Positions 18,290 to 27,478 of a stretch of DNA of 64,000 nt are shown here, piece after piece (position 1 is the stretch's first letter; every line of letters starts with the position of its first letter). The notes under the pieces are model-generated. The model was given only the letters and a program-made list of their open reading frames with translations, did not search any database and was not told the origin of the DNA. The translations under genes and the position numbers were made by a program. Origin of the DNA: Enterovibrio norvegicus DSM 15893 (GTDB taxonomy: Bacteria > Pseudomonadota > Gammaproteobacteria > Enterobacterales > Vibrionaceae). Location of the stretch: NCBI RefSeq assembly GCF_900115495.1, contig NZ_FOWR01000023.1:1384-65383 (forward strand), written 5' to 3'.

Positions 18290-19840
18290 TTGAACAAGAA
18301 ACTCTCTACACTTTTTATCGGCGCTGCGTTCGCGCCGAGCTTGTTGCTCGCACAACCTCTCGACACAAAAGATGTCAGTCCGCGTATTGTCGGCGGTAAA
18401 CCCGCAGCACCAGAAAATTGGGCTTTCTATACGCAAATTGTGAACCGTCCAAGCAATCGCTCATTCTGTGGTGCTAGCTATATCGGTGACGGTTATGTAC
18501 TCACCGCCGCTCACTGTGTCGACAATGATGCCCCTAACCACATAGCCGTAAAAATCGGCGGTATTCGATACAACGGCACAGACGGTGTTCGCGTCAATGT
18601 TGAACAAATTTTCGTTCACCCCGATTTCAACACAAGAACACTGGCCAATGACATTGCCCTCCTTAAACTCACCAACGTTCCTTCGGGTGTACAAGCCGTT
18701 GATATCGCGGCGGGCAGCGTCAGCCAATATGCAGTTGAAGGCGATACGCTTACGGTGGCAGGCCTCGGTCGAACATCTGAAGGTGGTAGCTCACCTACTG
18801 TGCTGCAAGAAGTCGATGTTCCATTAGTGTCTGATGCAGTTTGCCGTCAGTCTGGTGGCAACTATGCCAATGTCGGCAACGTGTCATTTTGTGCCGGCAT
18901 TCCTGCTGGTGGTATCGATTCATGCCAAGGTGACAGTGGTGGACCACTGGTCATCAATCAAGCAGGACAAATTACTCAACTTGGCATCGTGAGCTGGGGC
19001 ATTGGGTGCGCACGCCCAGGGAAGTATGGTGTATACAGTGATATTGCAGCGCTTCGACGTTTTGTTGATGGGATTGTTGGCAATTCCAATGACGTGCCGT
19101 CTGTTGAGTACAAAGCCAATGAGACTCTCACTGCATTTAATTGGGGTGACATTAAACAGCACGCGTTTGCCATCAATAACACTGGCTCAGTTGGCTTTAC
19201 CGTCGAAAATGTCAACGTAACAGGCTCTGGTGTTGCAACCTCTCCCGTTATCGCAAACGACCAATGTACGATGGCAACACTCGCGGCAGGTGAAAGTTGC
19301 CAAATAGAGGTTGAATTTGGCGCATCAATGGCAGGAACAGCAACAGCAACAGCAAACCTGACCTTTGACATTGATAAAACCACAACCATATACCGAGCAA
19401 AGGTGTCGGCTATCGCCAAAGATCCATCCACACCACCAACGGGGACATGTCAGGATGAATGGAAACCAGGAACAATTTATCTCACTGGCGACACGGTGAA
19501 TTGGGCAAACACAACCTGGCAAGCAAAATGGTGGACACAAGGCGACAACCCATCTCAATCAAATGAATGGGGAGTTTGGAAAGCCATAGGCAGTGTTGAC
19601 TGTTCGCCAACAACGCCGCCTGTGAATCCGCCAACAGAACCCGAGCCACCTACAGAGCCGCCAGCGAATGGTAATGCCTACGAAGTCGGTCAGAATTACA
19701 ATGCAGGGGACATCGTCACAAACAATGGCGAAAGCTTTGAGTGTCTGTCTTGGCCGAATAGCCTTTGGTGCAGCGGAACTCCCAGTGTTTACGCACCAGG
19801 GACAGGGACAAGCTGGCAACTCGCTTGGGCAAAACAATAA
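18290..19840 (+). CDS. Secreted trypsin-like serine protease with chitin-binding modules, 516 aa
   Basis: TTG start with AAGGAG at 18278-18283. Signal peptide residues 1-21 (cut after LLLA), short propeptide, activation site R|IVGG at 32-36. Peptidase S1 triad: His75 (TAAHC), Asp121 (ANDIALLKL), Ser216 (GDSGGP); Asp210 six residues before the Ser predicts trypsin-like cleavage after Arg/Lys. After the protease domain (to about 270) is an Ig-like domain (about 275-380), then a CBM5/12 chitin-binding module with AKWWTQGDNP (about 390-440), a Pro/Thr linker, and a second, more diverged CBM-like module with Trp residues at the C-terminus. Resembles Vibrio extracellular serine proteases (Ves family), exported by type II secretion in Vibrio. 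The chitin modules would anchor proteolysis to crustacean or squid surfaces. No operon partner. Confidence 0.92.
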   Translation: MNKKLSTLFIGAAFAPSLLLAQPLDTKDVSPRIVGGKPAAPENWAFYTQIVNRPSNRSFCGASYIGDGYVLTAAHCVDNDAPNHIAVKIGGIRYNGTDGVRVNVEQIFVHPDFNTRTLANDIALLKLTNVPSGVQAVDIAAGSVSQYAVEGDTLTVAGLGRTSEGGSSPTVLQEVDVPLVSDAVCRQSGGNYANVGNVSFCAGIPAGGIDSCQGDSGGPLVINQAGQITQLGIVSWGIGCARPGKYGVYSDIAALRRFVDGIVGNSNDVPSVEYKANETLTAFNWGDIKQHAFAINNTGSVGFTVENVNVTGSGVATSPVIANDQCTMATLAAGESCQIEVEFGASMAGTATATANLTFDIDKTTTIYRAKVSAIAKDPSTPPTGTCQDEWKPGTIYLTGDTVNWANTTWQAKWWTQGDNPSQSNEWGVWKAIGSVDCSPTTPPVNPPTEPEPPTEPPANGNAYEVGQNYNAGDIVTNNGESFECLSWPNSLWCSGTPSVYAPGTGTSWQLAWAKQ

Positions 19841-19855
19841 TGTAGAGACCAAAAT

Positions 19856-19886
19856 GAGTACCTCGCTGCAGAGGTACTCTTCTTCT
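19856..19886 (+). terminator. Rho-independent terminator after the serine protease
   Basis: GAGTACCTC (19856-19864) pairs exactly with GAGGTACTC (19871-19879) around a GCTGCA loop, followed by a T/C-rich tail. Confidence 0.8.
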
Positions 19887-20078
19887 CACTGTCGCTCTAC
19901 GCAATGAAAATCAAAACTTTCATCACAACCATACGAGTAAATAAAACCTTAAAATACAAATAATCGCGATAAAAAGCACATATCTTCCTAAAGACTTGCC
20001 TAATGATAGATTTGTAACTTTTCTGACATAAGCCCAAATTAAGTTAGCGGCATAGTATCCCCATGTTAGGCCGTTTTT

Positions 20079-21677
20079 ATGAGCATACGTCAGCGTCTTC
20101 TGATTGCATTTTTATTCTTCACATCACTCACCATCGCCATGGGTGGGTTGGCGCTTTGGATCTCTTCGCGATCATCAGACGCTTACTCCGAATATGTTAA
20201 CAAAAAGCTGCCCGAAGTCTGGACCCTGATGGCACTGGAGCGCGACCATCGTGCTTTGGTCACACTCTCTCAAAAAGTCAAAGCACAATTGTTATTTTGG
20301 AATGAAGTGGAACCTCAATTCGAGGCTTTTAAAACGAATTATGAATACCGTTGGCAAGAGCTTTCTCAATACCCTTCATTAACGCTTTGGCGAGAAGAGA
20401 ACCAGGCGAATAAGGAGAAGATCGATACTTACATTCAAAAATTCGAGAAAGCGATTGACGAGAAAAGCTATTATGACGCGGGCCGTTTGGTTGACTTTGA
20501 CATGTACCCTAGCGTTGACCCTATTCTTATTTCGATAGATGAAAAACTCTTCGAGCGACAAACAAACGCACATGCCTCCGCCAATGGATTGATTCATTTC
20601 CTTGATCAGCAAGCGAACGTCATTTTTGGGGCTATTGGCCTCTCACTGCTGGTTGCATTTTCCTTGATGCTTTGGCTGACGAAAACCGTGATATTAAGGT
20701 TAAAACGCATCGCTAAAGCACTCACTGGAATAGACTCACACTCAGACCTTACCGTCAGAATTGAAGACAAATATTGCGATGAGGTTTCTGCCGTCGCGCT
20801 CGCAACCAACAACCTGCTCGAAAAATTCAATCAGTTTGTCACCAATATCCAAACCCGAACCGGTGAACTCGACAAGCAATCAGGTACGCTAGACCAGCAA
20901 AATCAGACCGTATCGAGCATTAACAAAGACACACAAGATCAGATCACAGAGGTCGCACACTCTCTTACGGTGATGGATACAGCAACCACGGACATTGCAT
21001 CAGCCATACAGCAAACCAGGGAATCCATTGGCGACCTCGTTGCCGGCAACAATGAGCTGCAATCGCACATGACAGCGACGGAAAAATCGATCGCATACAG
21101 CGTTACCACTGTCGGCAACGTAGAATCGACCATGCAAGGCCTCACCGACACAAGCAAGAAAATCGCGAGTGTGATGGACGTGATTGAAAGTATTGCGGAA
21201 CAGACAAACTTGCTCGCATTAAATGCCGCTATTGAAGCTGCAAGAGCCGGCGAATATGGCCGAGGGTTCGCCGTTGTCGCAGACGAAGTGCGCAGTCTTT
21301 CTCAGCGTACTTCTGAGTCAACAGGTGACATTCGCACCTGGATTAATGAGCTCATCAACAATGTGGATGCCGCCAGCCGGCTACTTGGGGACACCAAACT
21401 GGCCAGCGAAAACAACCAAAAAGCAAGCGTTGAACTTCAACATCATCTGAGTGCAATGAGCCAAACCTTTGAGGGGTTAGAGAAACGCAGTGTTGTTGTA
21501 GAATCCGCGATAAAATCTCAGCATAGAGAGCTAGCCCAGCTAACGGAGCGACGACAGGTACTAAAGCGCGGTAGCCAAACCCTCACAGAGGCAATCACAA
21601 GCACACACAGTGTCAGCAATGGTCTGAGCCAGCAATCAACCGAGTTGGCAACCCTGATCGAGCAGTTTAAAACCTAG
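20079..21677 (+). CDS. Methyl-accepting chemotaxis protein, 532 aa
   Basis: Transmembrane chemoreceptor that signals to CheA/CheW. TM1 at about residues 7-28, a periplasmic sensor of roughly 155 residues without a recognisable Cache or PAS motif, TM2 at about 187-207, a HAMP segment (about 208-260), then a long coiled-coil signalling domain. The hairpin tip is clear ([19 protein letters not shown], then [12 protein letters not shown]). The sensor domain is alpha-helical in look, rich in Lys, Glu and aromatic residues, like four-helix-bundle sensors. No C-terminal CheR/CheB-binding pentapeptide is visible. Transcribed alone. Ligand unknown. Confidence 0.93.
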   Translation: MSIRQRLLIAFLFFTSLTIAMGGLALWISSRSSDAYSEYVNKKLPEVWTLMALERDHRALVTLSQKVKAQLLFWNEVEPQFEAFKTNYEYRWQELSQYPSLTLWREENQANKEKIDTYIQKFEKAIDEKSYYDAGRLVDFDMYPSVDPILISIDEKLFERQTNAHASANGLIHFLDQQANVIFGAIGLSLLVAFSLMLWLTKTVILRLKRIAKALTGIDSHSDLTVRIEDKYCDEVSAVALATNNLLEKFNQFVTNIQTRTGELDKQSGTLDQQNQTVSSINKDTQDQITEVAHSLTVMDTATTDIASAIQQTRESIGDLVAGNNELQSHMTATEKSIAYSVTTVGNVESTMQGLTDTSKKIASVMDVIESIAEQTNLLALNAAIEAARAGEYGRGFAVVADEVRSLSQRTSESTGDIRTWINELINNVDAASRLLGDTKLASENNQKASVELQHHLSAMSQTFEGLEKRSVVVESAIKSQHRELAQLTERRQVLKRGSQTLTEAITSTHSVSNGLSQQSTELATLIEQFKT

Positions 21678-21783
21678 CTTAAAACGAAGTTATTTAGATA
21701 AGCGTCGACTGGCATTGTTATGACAATGTCAGCCAACTCACCCGCAGTGAATACCTCTTCATCTAACATGGGTAAAACACTTA

Positions 21784-22722
21784 TCAAGCGTCAAAGCGGT
21801 CATCGATAAATGCCTGAGGCGGAATAAAATAATTCGCCCCGGTTTTTGCTTCGACATAATCCAACAATCGGTCGTAGTTACCGTCTTCATCGGCGGTGAT
21901 CATTTGCCTTAACGACGTTTCAATTAAAGACGCGGTCGATGCAAACCCCACGAACATGGTGCCATGTTCAATGGCATTGCCGTAAGGGCGATTTTGACGC
22001 AACATTTTGACTTCCTCCCCCTCCATCTCGACCTTACTCTTTTCGTTGTGGGCCCAAGCAGGCTTCTCCGCATCACTAAGTTCAATGTCGTCCATCTTTG
22101 TGCGGCCAATGACTTTTTCTTGGTGCTCCGTTGCTTGCGCGTCCCATAACCCCTGACGATCAACATACCGCTGCACGGTGAGGTAACTGCCGCCTTGGTA
22201 ATCATCACCTGTGCCAATAAGCACGGATTCAACACGCTCGTCATCCACGGGGTTTTCCGTGCCATCCACAAAGTCGATCATGTCGCGGTTATCGAGGTAC
22301 TTGTAGCCTTGAATATCTTCAACCAAATCAGCAATACCTGATAGCGCCTTTGCCACATGCTTCGCCACTTGGAAGTTCAAATCGATCCGTTCAGATTTCA
22401 CCATCAAGAAAATATCACCCGCCGTTGACGGGAAATGACGCTCGCCATTTTGCATTTCAGCAAATACACGCAACTCGGCTGGCGGGTTTACATCGGGAAA
22501 TAGGCTAGGCCACGCATTCGCAGAAAAACCCATCGTCATGGTTAAACCAGCGGAAGGATCCTTTTGTCGAATGGATTTCTCGATACCAGGCAACTGGCTA
22601 AGAGCTTCTCCAATCTCATCGAGGTTTAACCATTGGTCTTTTAATATAAACGTCAGGTATTCGACGTGTGAGGTTGGGTTGGTTAGGACACCTGGTTGCG
22701 CGAGCATTGCAAGTTCATTCAT
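21784..22722 (-). CDS. yfeX: DyP-type haem peroxidase (YfeX-like), 312 aa
   Basis: Dye-decolourising peroxidase family, haem-dependent, reducing H2O2 with organic donors in the cytoplasm. Visible are the distal motif FVDGT (residues 151-155) with its catalytic Asp, the probable proximal haem ligand His225 (PAWAHNEKS) and the RQNRPYGN segment with the distal Arg. The ATG at 22722 (MNELAM) has AGGTG upstream; an open frame reaches 22794 but the extra 24 residues have no family resemblance. No Tat signal, consistent with the cytosolic YfeX/P subfamily. Single gene; the symbol reflects subfamily likeness, not proven orthology. Confidence 0.9.
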   Translation of the reverse strand: MNELAMLAQPGVLTNPTSHVEYLTFILKDQWLNLDEIGEALSQLPGIEKSIRQKDPSAGLTMTMGFSANAWPSLFPDVNPPAELRVFAEMQNGERHFPSTAGDIFLMVKSERIDLNFQVAKHVAKALSGIADLVEDIQGYKYLDNRDMIDFVDGTENPVDDERVESVLIGTGDDYQGGSYLTVQRYVDRQGLWDAQATEHQEKVIGRTKMDDIELSDAEKPAWAHNEKSKVEMEGEEVKMLRQNRPYGNAIEHGTMFVGFASTASLIETSLRQMITADEDGNYDRLLDYVEAKTGANYFIPPQAFIDDRFDA

Positions 22723-23214
22723 ACATACACCTGTCGTAAGACTCCCTGTTTCAGAATCATAGAGGCGGGAAGGATGCCATCGTCCTTGAATCATCTATGG
22801 TCAACAAATACGTTGTTACTGTAGATCAGCTTTTGGCTAGGGGATAAGGGAAGCCTGTAACGAATCTGCTTTTCTTTCATCGTTCGCAAAGATGTTACGC
22901 CTGATAATCCCAGAAATAAAACAGTGAGCAATCGGTCGCAAAACGAGAAATGGTGCAGGATGACGACGTTGCAAACGGTTTACCTGTCAACTATTCGTAC
23001 CAATCTAGTCTCAATTACCCCCCTTATCACCTTATCACACTCGATATATCTTCTATCTCAGTTTATTAGCAAGCACTTTCATACGCTTACACCTTGCAGA
23101 TAAAACGCATATACCCAAACAACCTGAAGATGCTCGATTTCAGAGGCCTTCAGGTTGTTTGGGTATAGATAGCGATACAGTCACCCCATTCATGTTTATT
23201 AAGGATGTTAAACA
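22723..23214. other. 492-bp intergenic region with a REP-like hairpin
   Basis: Upstream of the DyP gene and of the SnoaL-like gene. The only strong structure is the 58-bp inverted repeat at 23110-23167. No small ORF with a good ribosome binding site was found. Confidence 0.6.
23110..23167. repeat. REP-like dispersed hairpin element, 20-bp perfect arms
   Basis: The 20 bases at 23110-23129 (TATACCCAAACAACCTGAAG) are exactly reverse complementary to 23148-23167, with an 18-base loop. From memory this ACCCAAACAACCTGAAG hairpin is a common dispersed intergenic repeat in Vibrionaceae. A decayed partial copy (AACCTGAAGATGC) is at 47626-47638. Confidence 0.8.
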
Positions 23215-23625
23215 ATGAATACCGCGGTAACAGAGAAAGAAAATCGATCGGTTGTTGCTGCTTATTTTGATGCGCTGAAAAGCAGTGATATGACAGGGCT
23301 AGCACTGCTGTTTGATAGAAGCGCACTATGGCATCAACCGGGCCGTAACCCTTTCTCGGGGGACAAAGTGGGGGTTGGACGTGTTTTGGCAATGCTTTCA
23401 CGCATGCAAAATGCCACCAATAATTCCTACGCCATAAAACGTGATGGCTCGCTCATGACGAGCGGCAACCTCGTTTCTGTTCCAGTCCACACCACGGCCT
23501 CCAGCGGCAACCTTTCGATTTCAATGAAAGGCACTCACCTTTTCCGCATTGACGGCGGATACATCATGGAAGTCTGGCTATTTTCCGAAGATCAGAAAGC
23601 TGAGGATACTTTCTGGTCTGTTTAG
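23215..23625 (+). CDS. SnoaL-like / NTF2-fold protein, 136 aa
   Basis: ATG with AAGGA nine bases upstream. Length and pattern fit the SnoaL-like NTF2 fold: an N-terminal helix pair (NRSVVAAYFDALKSSDMTGL), a strand with WHQPGRNPF, then alternating strands ending in a hydrophobic strand (GGYIMEVWLFSED). The family contains cyclases, isomerases and ligand-binding proteins, so the activity cannot be read. It converges on a LysR gene with a shared terminator between. No operon partner. Confidence 0.75.
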   Translation: MNTAVTEKENRSVVAAYFDALKSSDMTGLALLFDRSALWHQPGRNPFSGDKVGVGRVLAMLSRMQNATNNSYAIKRDGSLMTSGNLVSVPVHTTASSGNLSISMKGTHLFRIDGGYIMEVWLFSEDQKAEDTFWSV

Positions 23626-23654
23626 TATTGCTACAACCCTCCCTTTTGTGGCAA

Positions 23655-23688
23655 GAGCCCGATGCGATAACGCATGGGCTTTTTTTTA
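23655..23688 (+). terminator. Rho-independent terminator, SnoaL-like gene
   Basis: AGCCCGATGCG / CGCATGGGCT hairpin (23656-23666 with 23671-23680; tetraloop ATAA and a bulge) followed by at least seven T residues. Confidence 0.85.
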
Positions 23689-23689
23689 C

Positions 23690-24577
23690 TCAGATCTTGT
23701 CGCGACTTTCCAACAGGTAATCAATAAATAGCCGTAAACGCATGGGAATATGCTGGCGGCTTGGATACAACAAGTAACACGTTAAACTGTCGCCATGCCA
23801 CTCAGGTAAGACAGGCACGAGCTTTCCTTCCTTTAAAAGATGCTGAACATTTTGATAGATCAAACACCCCAGTCCCCGTCCAGCTACCACCAACTCATTG
23901 AGCATACTGGGTGAATTTACAATGTCGTAGCGACTAGGCTGAAACCTCAAGGTCTCGTCACCTTTCATCACAGTAACGGTACGATTTGGCATTAACTGCT
24001 CAAGCACAATCCAACGACAAAACTCTAGATTTTGCTCAGTGATAGGCTCTAAAAGTGTGTCGAGATATTCCGGTGAGGCGTAGATGGCGAGTTGATCATC
24101 AAAGACAGGTCGCGCGACAAAATCTTGCTCATTAACGCGAGAAACGCGAATTGCCAAATCTATTTGGTTTTCGATCAGGTCAATCTTTTGATCTGTCATA
24201 ACCAAATCAAAGGTGATATCAGGATATTGCAGCGTGAAGGCTTCTAACTTGGGCGCGAGCCAAGACTTCATGATGTCCAGCGTTGCCGTTACACGGATCG
24301 GGCCTTTGGGCTTATCTCGCGTCAGTACATCATCAATATCGATCAACGACGACAATACTGATTCCGCTAAAGGCAGTAAACGCGCACCATCTTGGGTGAG
24401 GGAAACACTACGGGTGGTCCTTTGAATAAGCCGAACTGACAAACTCTCTTCCAGCTTTTGAATCTGTGCGCTCACTGCAGGACGGCTAATTCCGAGCAAC
24501 TTCCCCGCTCGGCTAAAATTGCCTGTTTTGACCACAGCAGCAAACACCGCCATGGGTTTTAGTCGTGATAACTGCAT
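23690..24577 (-). CDS. LysR-family transcriptional regulator, 295 aa
   Basis: Winged helix-turn-helix at about residues 5-62 (FAAVVKTGNFSRAGKLLGISRPAVSAQ is split between helix two and three), then the substrate-binding domain from about 90 (PIRVTATLDIMKSWLAPKL). The conserved NQIDLAIRV and the C-terminal layout place it in the CrgA-like subgroup of LysR proteins, many of which regulate redox or aromatic-aldehyde responses. No divergent target gene is close: the upstream neighbour is tRNA-Ser. The convergent SnoaL-like gene could be part of its regulon, but nothing in the sequence shows this. Confidence 0.9.
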   Translation of the reverse strand: MQLSRLKPMAVFAAVVKTGNFSRAGKLLGISRPAVSAQIQKLEESLSVRLIQRTTRSVSLTQDGARLLPLAESVLSSLIDIDDVLTRDKPKGPIRVTATLDIMKSWLAPKLEAFTLQYPDITFDLVMTDQKIDLIENQIDLAIRVSRVNEQDFVARPVFDDQLAIYASPEYLDTLLEPITEQNLEFCRWIVLEQLMPNRTVTVMKGDETLRFQPSRYDIVNSPSMLNELVVAGRGLGCLIYQNVQHLLKEGKLVPVLPEWHGDSLTCYLLYPSRQHIPMRLRLFIDYLLESRDKI

Positions 24578-24701
24578 GTCTATCCTTAGAACATCACACT
24601 ACTCAGGAGAATTCACTCATCTCTACCAACTATAGAAGTGTTGACGATAACATGCGGGAAATTAACGGATTTTGTGACTATTTGATATGCCAGAAACGAG
24701 A

Positions 24702-24727
24702 AAACCCGAGCATCTCTGCTCGGGTTT
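24702..24727 (-). terminator. Terminator of tRNA-Ser copy 1
   Basis: AAACCCGAGCA (24702-24712) pairs with TGCTCGGGTTT (24717-24727); on the minus strand it is followed by TTCTCGTTTCT. The same hairpin follows the second tRNA-Ser at 38384-38409. Confidence 0.85.
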
Positions 24728-24733
24728 CAAATA

Positions 24734-24821
24734 TGGCGGTGAGTGAGAGATTCGAACTCTCGATACGTTGCCGTATACACACTTTCCAGGCGTGCTCCTT
24801 CAGCCACTCGGACAACTCACC
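24734..24821 (-). tRNA. tRNA-Ser (anticodon GGA), copy 1
   Basis: 88 bases with encoded CCA. Acceptor GGTGAGT pairs with ACTCACC; anticodon stem CACGC/GTGTG-type around loop CTGGAAA gives anticodon GGA (reads UCC/UCU); long variable arm and TTCGAAT T-loop are typical of class II tRNA-Ser. Identical to 38416-38503. Confidence 0.96.
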
Positions 24822-24869
24822 AAATTTTCATCAAGCCGAATGCGAAGCAGTTCGTCTCAACGGGGCGCT

Positions 24870-24898
24870 ACTATAATGATTTCCCCATGCAGGGTCAA
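24870..24898 (-). promoter_or_regulatory. tRNA-Ser copy 1 promoter
   Basis: On the minus strand TTGACC (24898-24893), 17-base spacer, TATAGT (24875-24870), then the GC-rich AGCGCCCC discriminator expected of a stringently controlled stable-RNA promoter. Confidence 0.75.
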
Positions 24899-24963
24899 TG
24901 CTTTAAGCCTTAACTTCGGTTTACTCGTTCAGCATTTGAGCACCCCATCAGAGAGTAGCGAAA

Positions 24964-26220
24964 TTAGCGACGCGTTGGCTTACTCTTGAACTGCTTAATG
25001 CTGCTTTTCTGGGAAGTTCGGCGATTGGCTTGTTTGTCGCGTGGCGCACGTTTGCTGTCACCCGTCGGTGGCTTGTCCGTAACGGGAAACGCTTCCAGTT
25101 CATGTAAAGGCAACTCGCGCTTTATCATGTTGCGAATGGCTTGCAGATAATTCGTCTCGGCATGACAAACCAGTGTGATAGCAAGACCTTGCTCCCCAGC
25201 CCTTGCTGTTCGGCCAACGCGGTGAACATAGACAGCAGGACTCAATGGCACATCGAAGTTAATCACAACGGGCAAGTGGTCAATATGTATGCCGCGCGCC
25301 AAGAGATCAGTAGCTATCAGCACTTGCACCTGTTTGTCTTTGAAAGCAGCAAGCGTTTGTTCGCGCTCGGACTGAGCTTTGTCACCGTGTAACGCAGCAG
25401 AGGTAACACCCGCTTTGTTCAGCTTCTTACACAATGCATCAGCATTATCACGCGCACTGATAAACACCAATACTTGCGGCCAGTCTTGTTGTTTAATTTG
25501 GTCTATCAACACATTGGCTTTGCTGCCTTTGTTTACCAGATATAAGCGCTCTTCAATCTGCTTCACCATGCTGTTTGTGGCACTAGCAAAAATGGTCGCA
25601 GGGCTGTTTAGTAACCCTTTCATTGACGCTTCTAACTCTTCTGGCAAGGTTGCTGAAAACAACATCATTTGGCGTGATGTGGGTATCGCCGCCAAGATGT
25701 TTTCAACATCTGGCCAAAACCCCATATCAACCAGTCTATCCGCCTCATCGAGTACAACACTGTCAATCGTCGATGTTTCAAGAGCCCCTTCTTTTAACAA
25801 CTCTTTCAACCGGCCTGGCGTTGCAATAACAACTTCTGGCTTCAATAAAAGGCGTTCAATTTGCGATTCTTTCTCTATGCCACCGCATATCACAACGGTA
25901 GAGAGATTTAATGCAGTCGCAATCGGCGTCAGCGCTTCATTGACCTGTGCAGCTAGCTCACGGGTTGGCACCAAAACCAGCTTACAAACGTGCGATGCCG
26001 TCGCTTGGGCACCATCGAGCAGCGGTAAGCCGTATGCCAGGGTTTTTCCGCTGCCTGTTTGCGCTATCGCAAGTACATCCTTGCGGGCGCTGATTGCAGG
26101 GATCGCAAGTGATTGAATCGACGTAGGTGCTTGGTATTGCACAGGCAATGCTGCAACAAGAGCAGGCGACAAAGGCAACGTTGAAAAGGTGTTAGGCGTA
26201 GAGAGCGACATCGTGCACAT
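24964..26220 (-). CDS. DEAD-box RNA helicase, RhlE-like, 418 aa
   Basis: All core motifs are present in order: Q-motif region (YQAPTSIQSLAIP), Walker A AQTGSGKT, PTRELAAQ, TPGRLKE, DEAD (VLDEADRL), SAT (LFSATLP), then domain 2 with VFISARDNADAL, ATDLLARGIHID and HRVGRTARAG. A short basic tail (TGDSKRAPRDKQANRR..., ending KPTRR) likely binds RNA non-specifically. Differs from dbpA at 47897, which has a specific rRNA-binding domain. Start uncertain: GTG 26223, ATG 26220 or ATG 26211 (MSLSTPNTF); none has a good ribosome binding site. Role likely RNA remodelling in ribosome assembly or cold adaptation. Confidence 0.9.
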   Translation of the reverse strand: MCTMSLSTPNTFSTLPLSPALVAALPVQYQAPTSIQSLAIPAISARKDVLAIAQTGSGKTLAYGLPLLDGAQATASHVCKLVLVPTRELAAQVNEALTPIATALNLSTVVICGGIEKESQIERLLLKPEVVIATPGRLKELLKEGALETSTIDSVVLDEADRLVDMGFWPDVENILAAIPTSRQMMLFSATLPEELEASMKGLLNSPATIFASATNSMVKQIEERLYLVNKGSKANVLIDQIKQQDWPQVLVFISARDNADALCKKLNKAGVTSAALHGDKAQSEREQTLAAFKDKQVQVLIATDLLARGIHIDHLPVVINFDVPLSPAVYVHRVGRTARAGEQGLAITLVCHAETNYLQAIRNMIKRELPLHELEAFPVTDKPPTGDSKRAPRDKQANRRTSQKSSIKQFKSKPTRR

Positions 26221-26316
26221 CACTTATTAGGAGTAATCGGAACGCGGGGAATGGGGGAGCAAAACGCGAGCAACTCTCGTCGTCAAAGAATGACGGAAAG
26301 CTGCTCGCGATGTAAA

Positions 26317-26799
26317 TTATGCGTCGATGTCTTGCGTGTCTTCAGGACGAAGTTTACGTTGCACACCCATCAGGAAGTTACGCAGGATTTGGTCTTTACA
26401 CTCACGGTAGTGTTTGTTGTCCGCTTTGCGTGAGAATGCACTCAATTCGTGCTTGCTCAAGCGGAACTCCATCAGCTCTAGCGTTTCGATCACATCTTCT
26501 GCTTTCATGTTCAGCGCGATACGCAGCTTCATGAAAATCATGTTGTTGTTCAAGCGCTTCTCAGGCTCAGGCTGTTCGCCTTCACGCTTGCCACGTTTCG
26601 TGTTGATCAAACCATTCAGGAAAATCGCTAATTCGGTATCTGTTGCTTTAACAAAAGCTGCATCATCATCCTTGCGAAGCCAGTTAACCACTTGCTCTTG
26701 CGTCACAGCGTGATCAGCAGCAGCGAAAATTTCTACCATCGACTGATCTTTAAAGTCAAAGGTATAACGGATACGGCGGAGAATGTCGTTATTAGTCAA
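26317..26799 (-). CDS. yehS: YehS-like protein, DUF1456 family, 160 aa
   Basis: Two repeated modules of about 70 residues, each starting with a similar NNDILRRIRYTFDF / NNNMIFMKLRIALNM pattern (residues 3-16 and 84-98), which is the tandem DUF1456 layout of E. coli YehS. Acidic middle and a short acidic tail (EDTQDIDA). No catalytic motif or membrane segment. Function of the family unknown. The same orientation as the helicase at 24964, 93 bases upstream of it, so co-transcription is possible. Confidence 0.85.
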   Translation of the reverse strand: MTNNDILRRIRYTFDFKDQSMVEIFAAADHAVTQEQVVNWLRKDDDAAFVKATDTELAIFLNGLINTKRGKREGEQPEPEKRLNNNMIFMKLRIALNMKAEDVIETLELMEFRLSKHELSAFSRKADNKHYRECKDQILRNFLMGVQRKLRPEDTQDIDA

Positions 26800-27036
26800 A
26801 ATAATTCCTAGTGTTAGGTTTGATCTAGCCTTTCAGTGCAACCACTGACGGCAAAAATAAAAGCGCGCAACTTTAGCATAATGCCCTCTACGTACCAATG
26901 ATTTCTTGTTCTCACACAGCGGCCCTGCAGTTATCCACTCTTTATTCTTACACCAACTCAACATAAACATCCGATCCACTCTTGCAATAAATACAAAATC
27001 TTCGAAGAGAGGGCTTTACTTTTCATTGATACGATC

Positions 27037-27055
27037 AATAATGATAATCATTACT
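27037..27055 (+). promoter_or_regulatory. Fur box upstream of the nickel SOD operon
   Basis: AATAATGATAATCATTACT matches the 19-bp Fur consensus GATAATGATWATCATTATC at 16 of 19 positions, with a perfect core ATAATGATAATCATTA. It ends 21 bases before the first start codon, over the likely promoter, so iron-loaded Fur would repress the operon. Confidence 0.8.
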
Positions 27056-27076
27056 ATTCGCATAACGGTGATGAGA

Positions 27077-27478
27077 ATGGATTGGAAAACCTACGTGACA
27101 CACGGAAATAGATGTTTTCACAACAAACACTGGGTTGATGCAGAGCGGCATTATGGCCTCGCATTACACGCAGTGGAAAAGGAAGAACCTGTCATACATC
27201 AAAATGGCGACATCCTTTTTGCTTGGCTTGCCTGTCACCATAACCTGGCCACCTTGTTCCAATCCCAAAGCAAGCACTCAGAAGCGCGTTTCTATTTAGA
27301 TACCCCTCTTGAGATCCTCGAAAAGACGCTTGGTAACACACCCCCTGACGATCCCTTTTTTATTTCGCTGCTGCGCGCCTACCAAACGGGATTAAACGCG
27401 CTGTGCTTATTCGAAAAAGCCATGAATTCAACGGTAGCGTCAACCGCTACATCGCAAACACAGGAGAACGTGAAATGA
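27077..27478 (+). CDS. Small helical, TPR-like protein, first gene of the sodN operon, 133 aa
   Basis: I chose ATG 27077 (MDWKTYVTHGNRCF) because GGTG sits six bases upstream; ATG 27071 is also possible, and the open frame further upstream runs through the Fur box. The sequence shows one clear TPR-like helical pair (YVTHGNRCFHNKHWVDAERH, then LALHAVEKEE) and a second (HHNLATLFQSQSKHSEARFY). His and Cys are frequent in the first 30 residues. No signal peptide. It overlaps the next gene by ATGA, so it is coupled to the His-rich membrane protein and the sodN-sodX pair. Possibly an assembly or nickel-handling helper; function not known. Confidence 0.75.
   Translation: MDWKTYVTHGNRCFHNKHWVDAERHYGLALHAVEKEEPVIHQNGDILFAWLACHHNLATLFQSQSKHSEARFYLDTPLEILEKTLGNTPPDDPFFISLLRAYQTGLNALCLFEKAMNSTVASTATSQTQENVK

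Noticed and set aside
21708-21735. Hairpin after the chemoreceptor gene as a terminator
   Set aside because: The 10-bp stem contains a G-U pair and is not followed by T residues; evidence too weak to list.
26906-27076. N-terminal extension of the first sodN-operon gene
   Set aside because: The extension runs across the Fur box and promoter; ATG 27077 has a suitable ribosome binding site.
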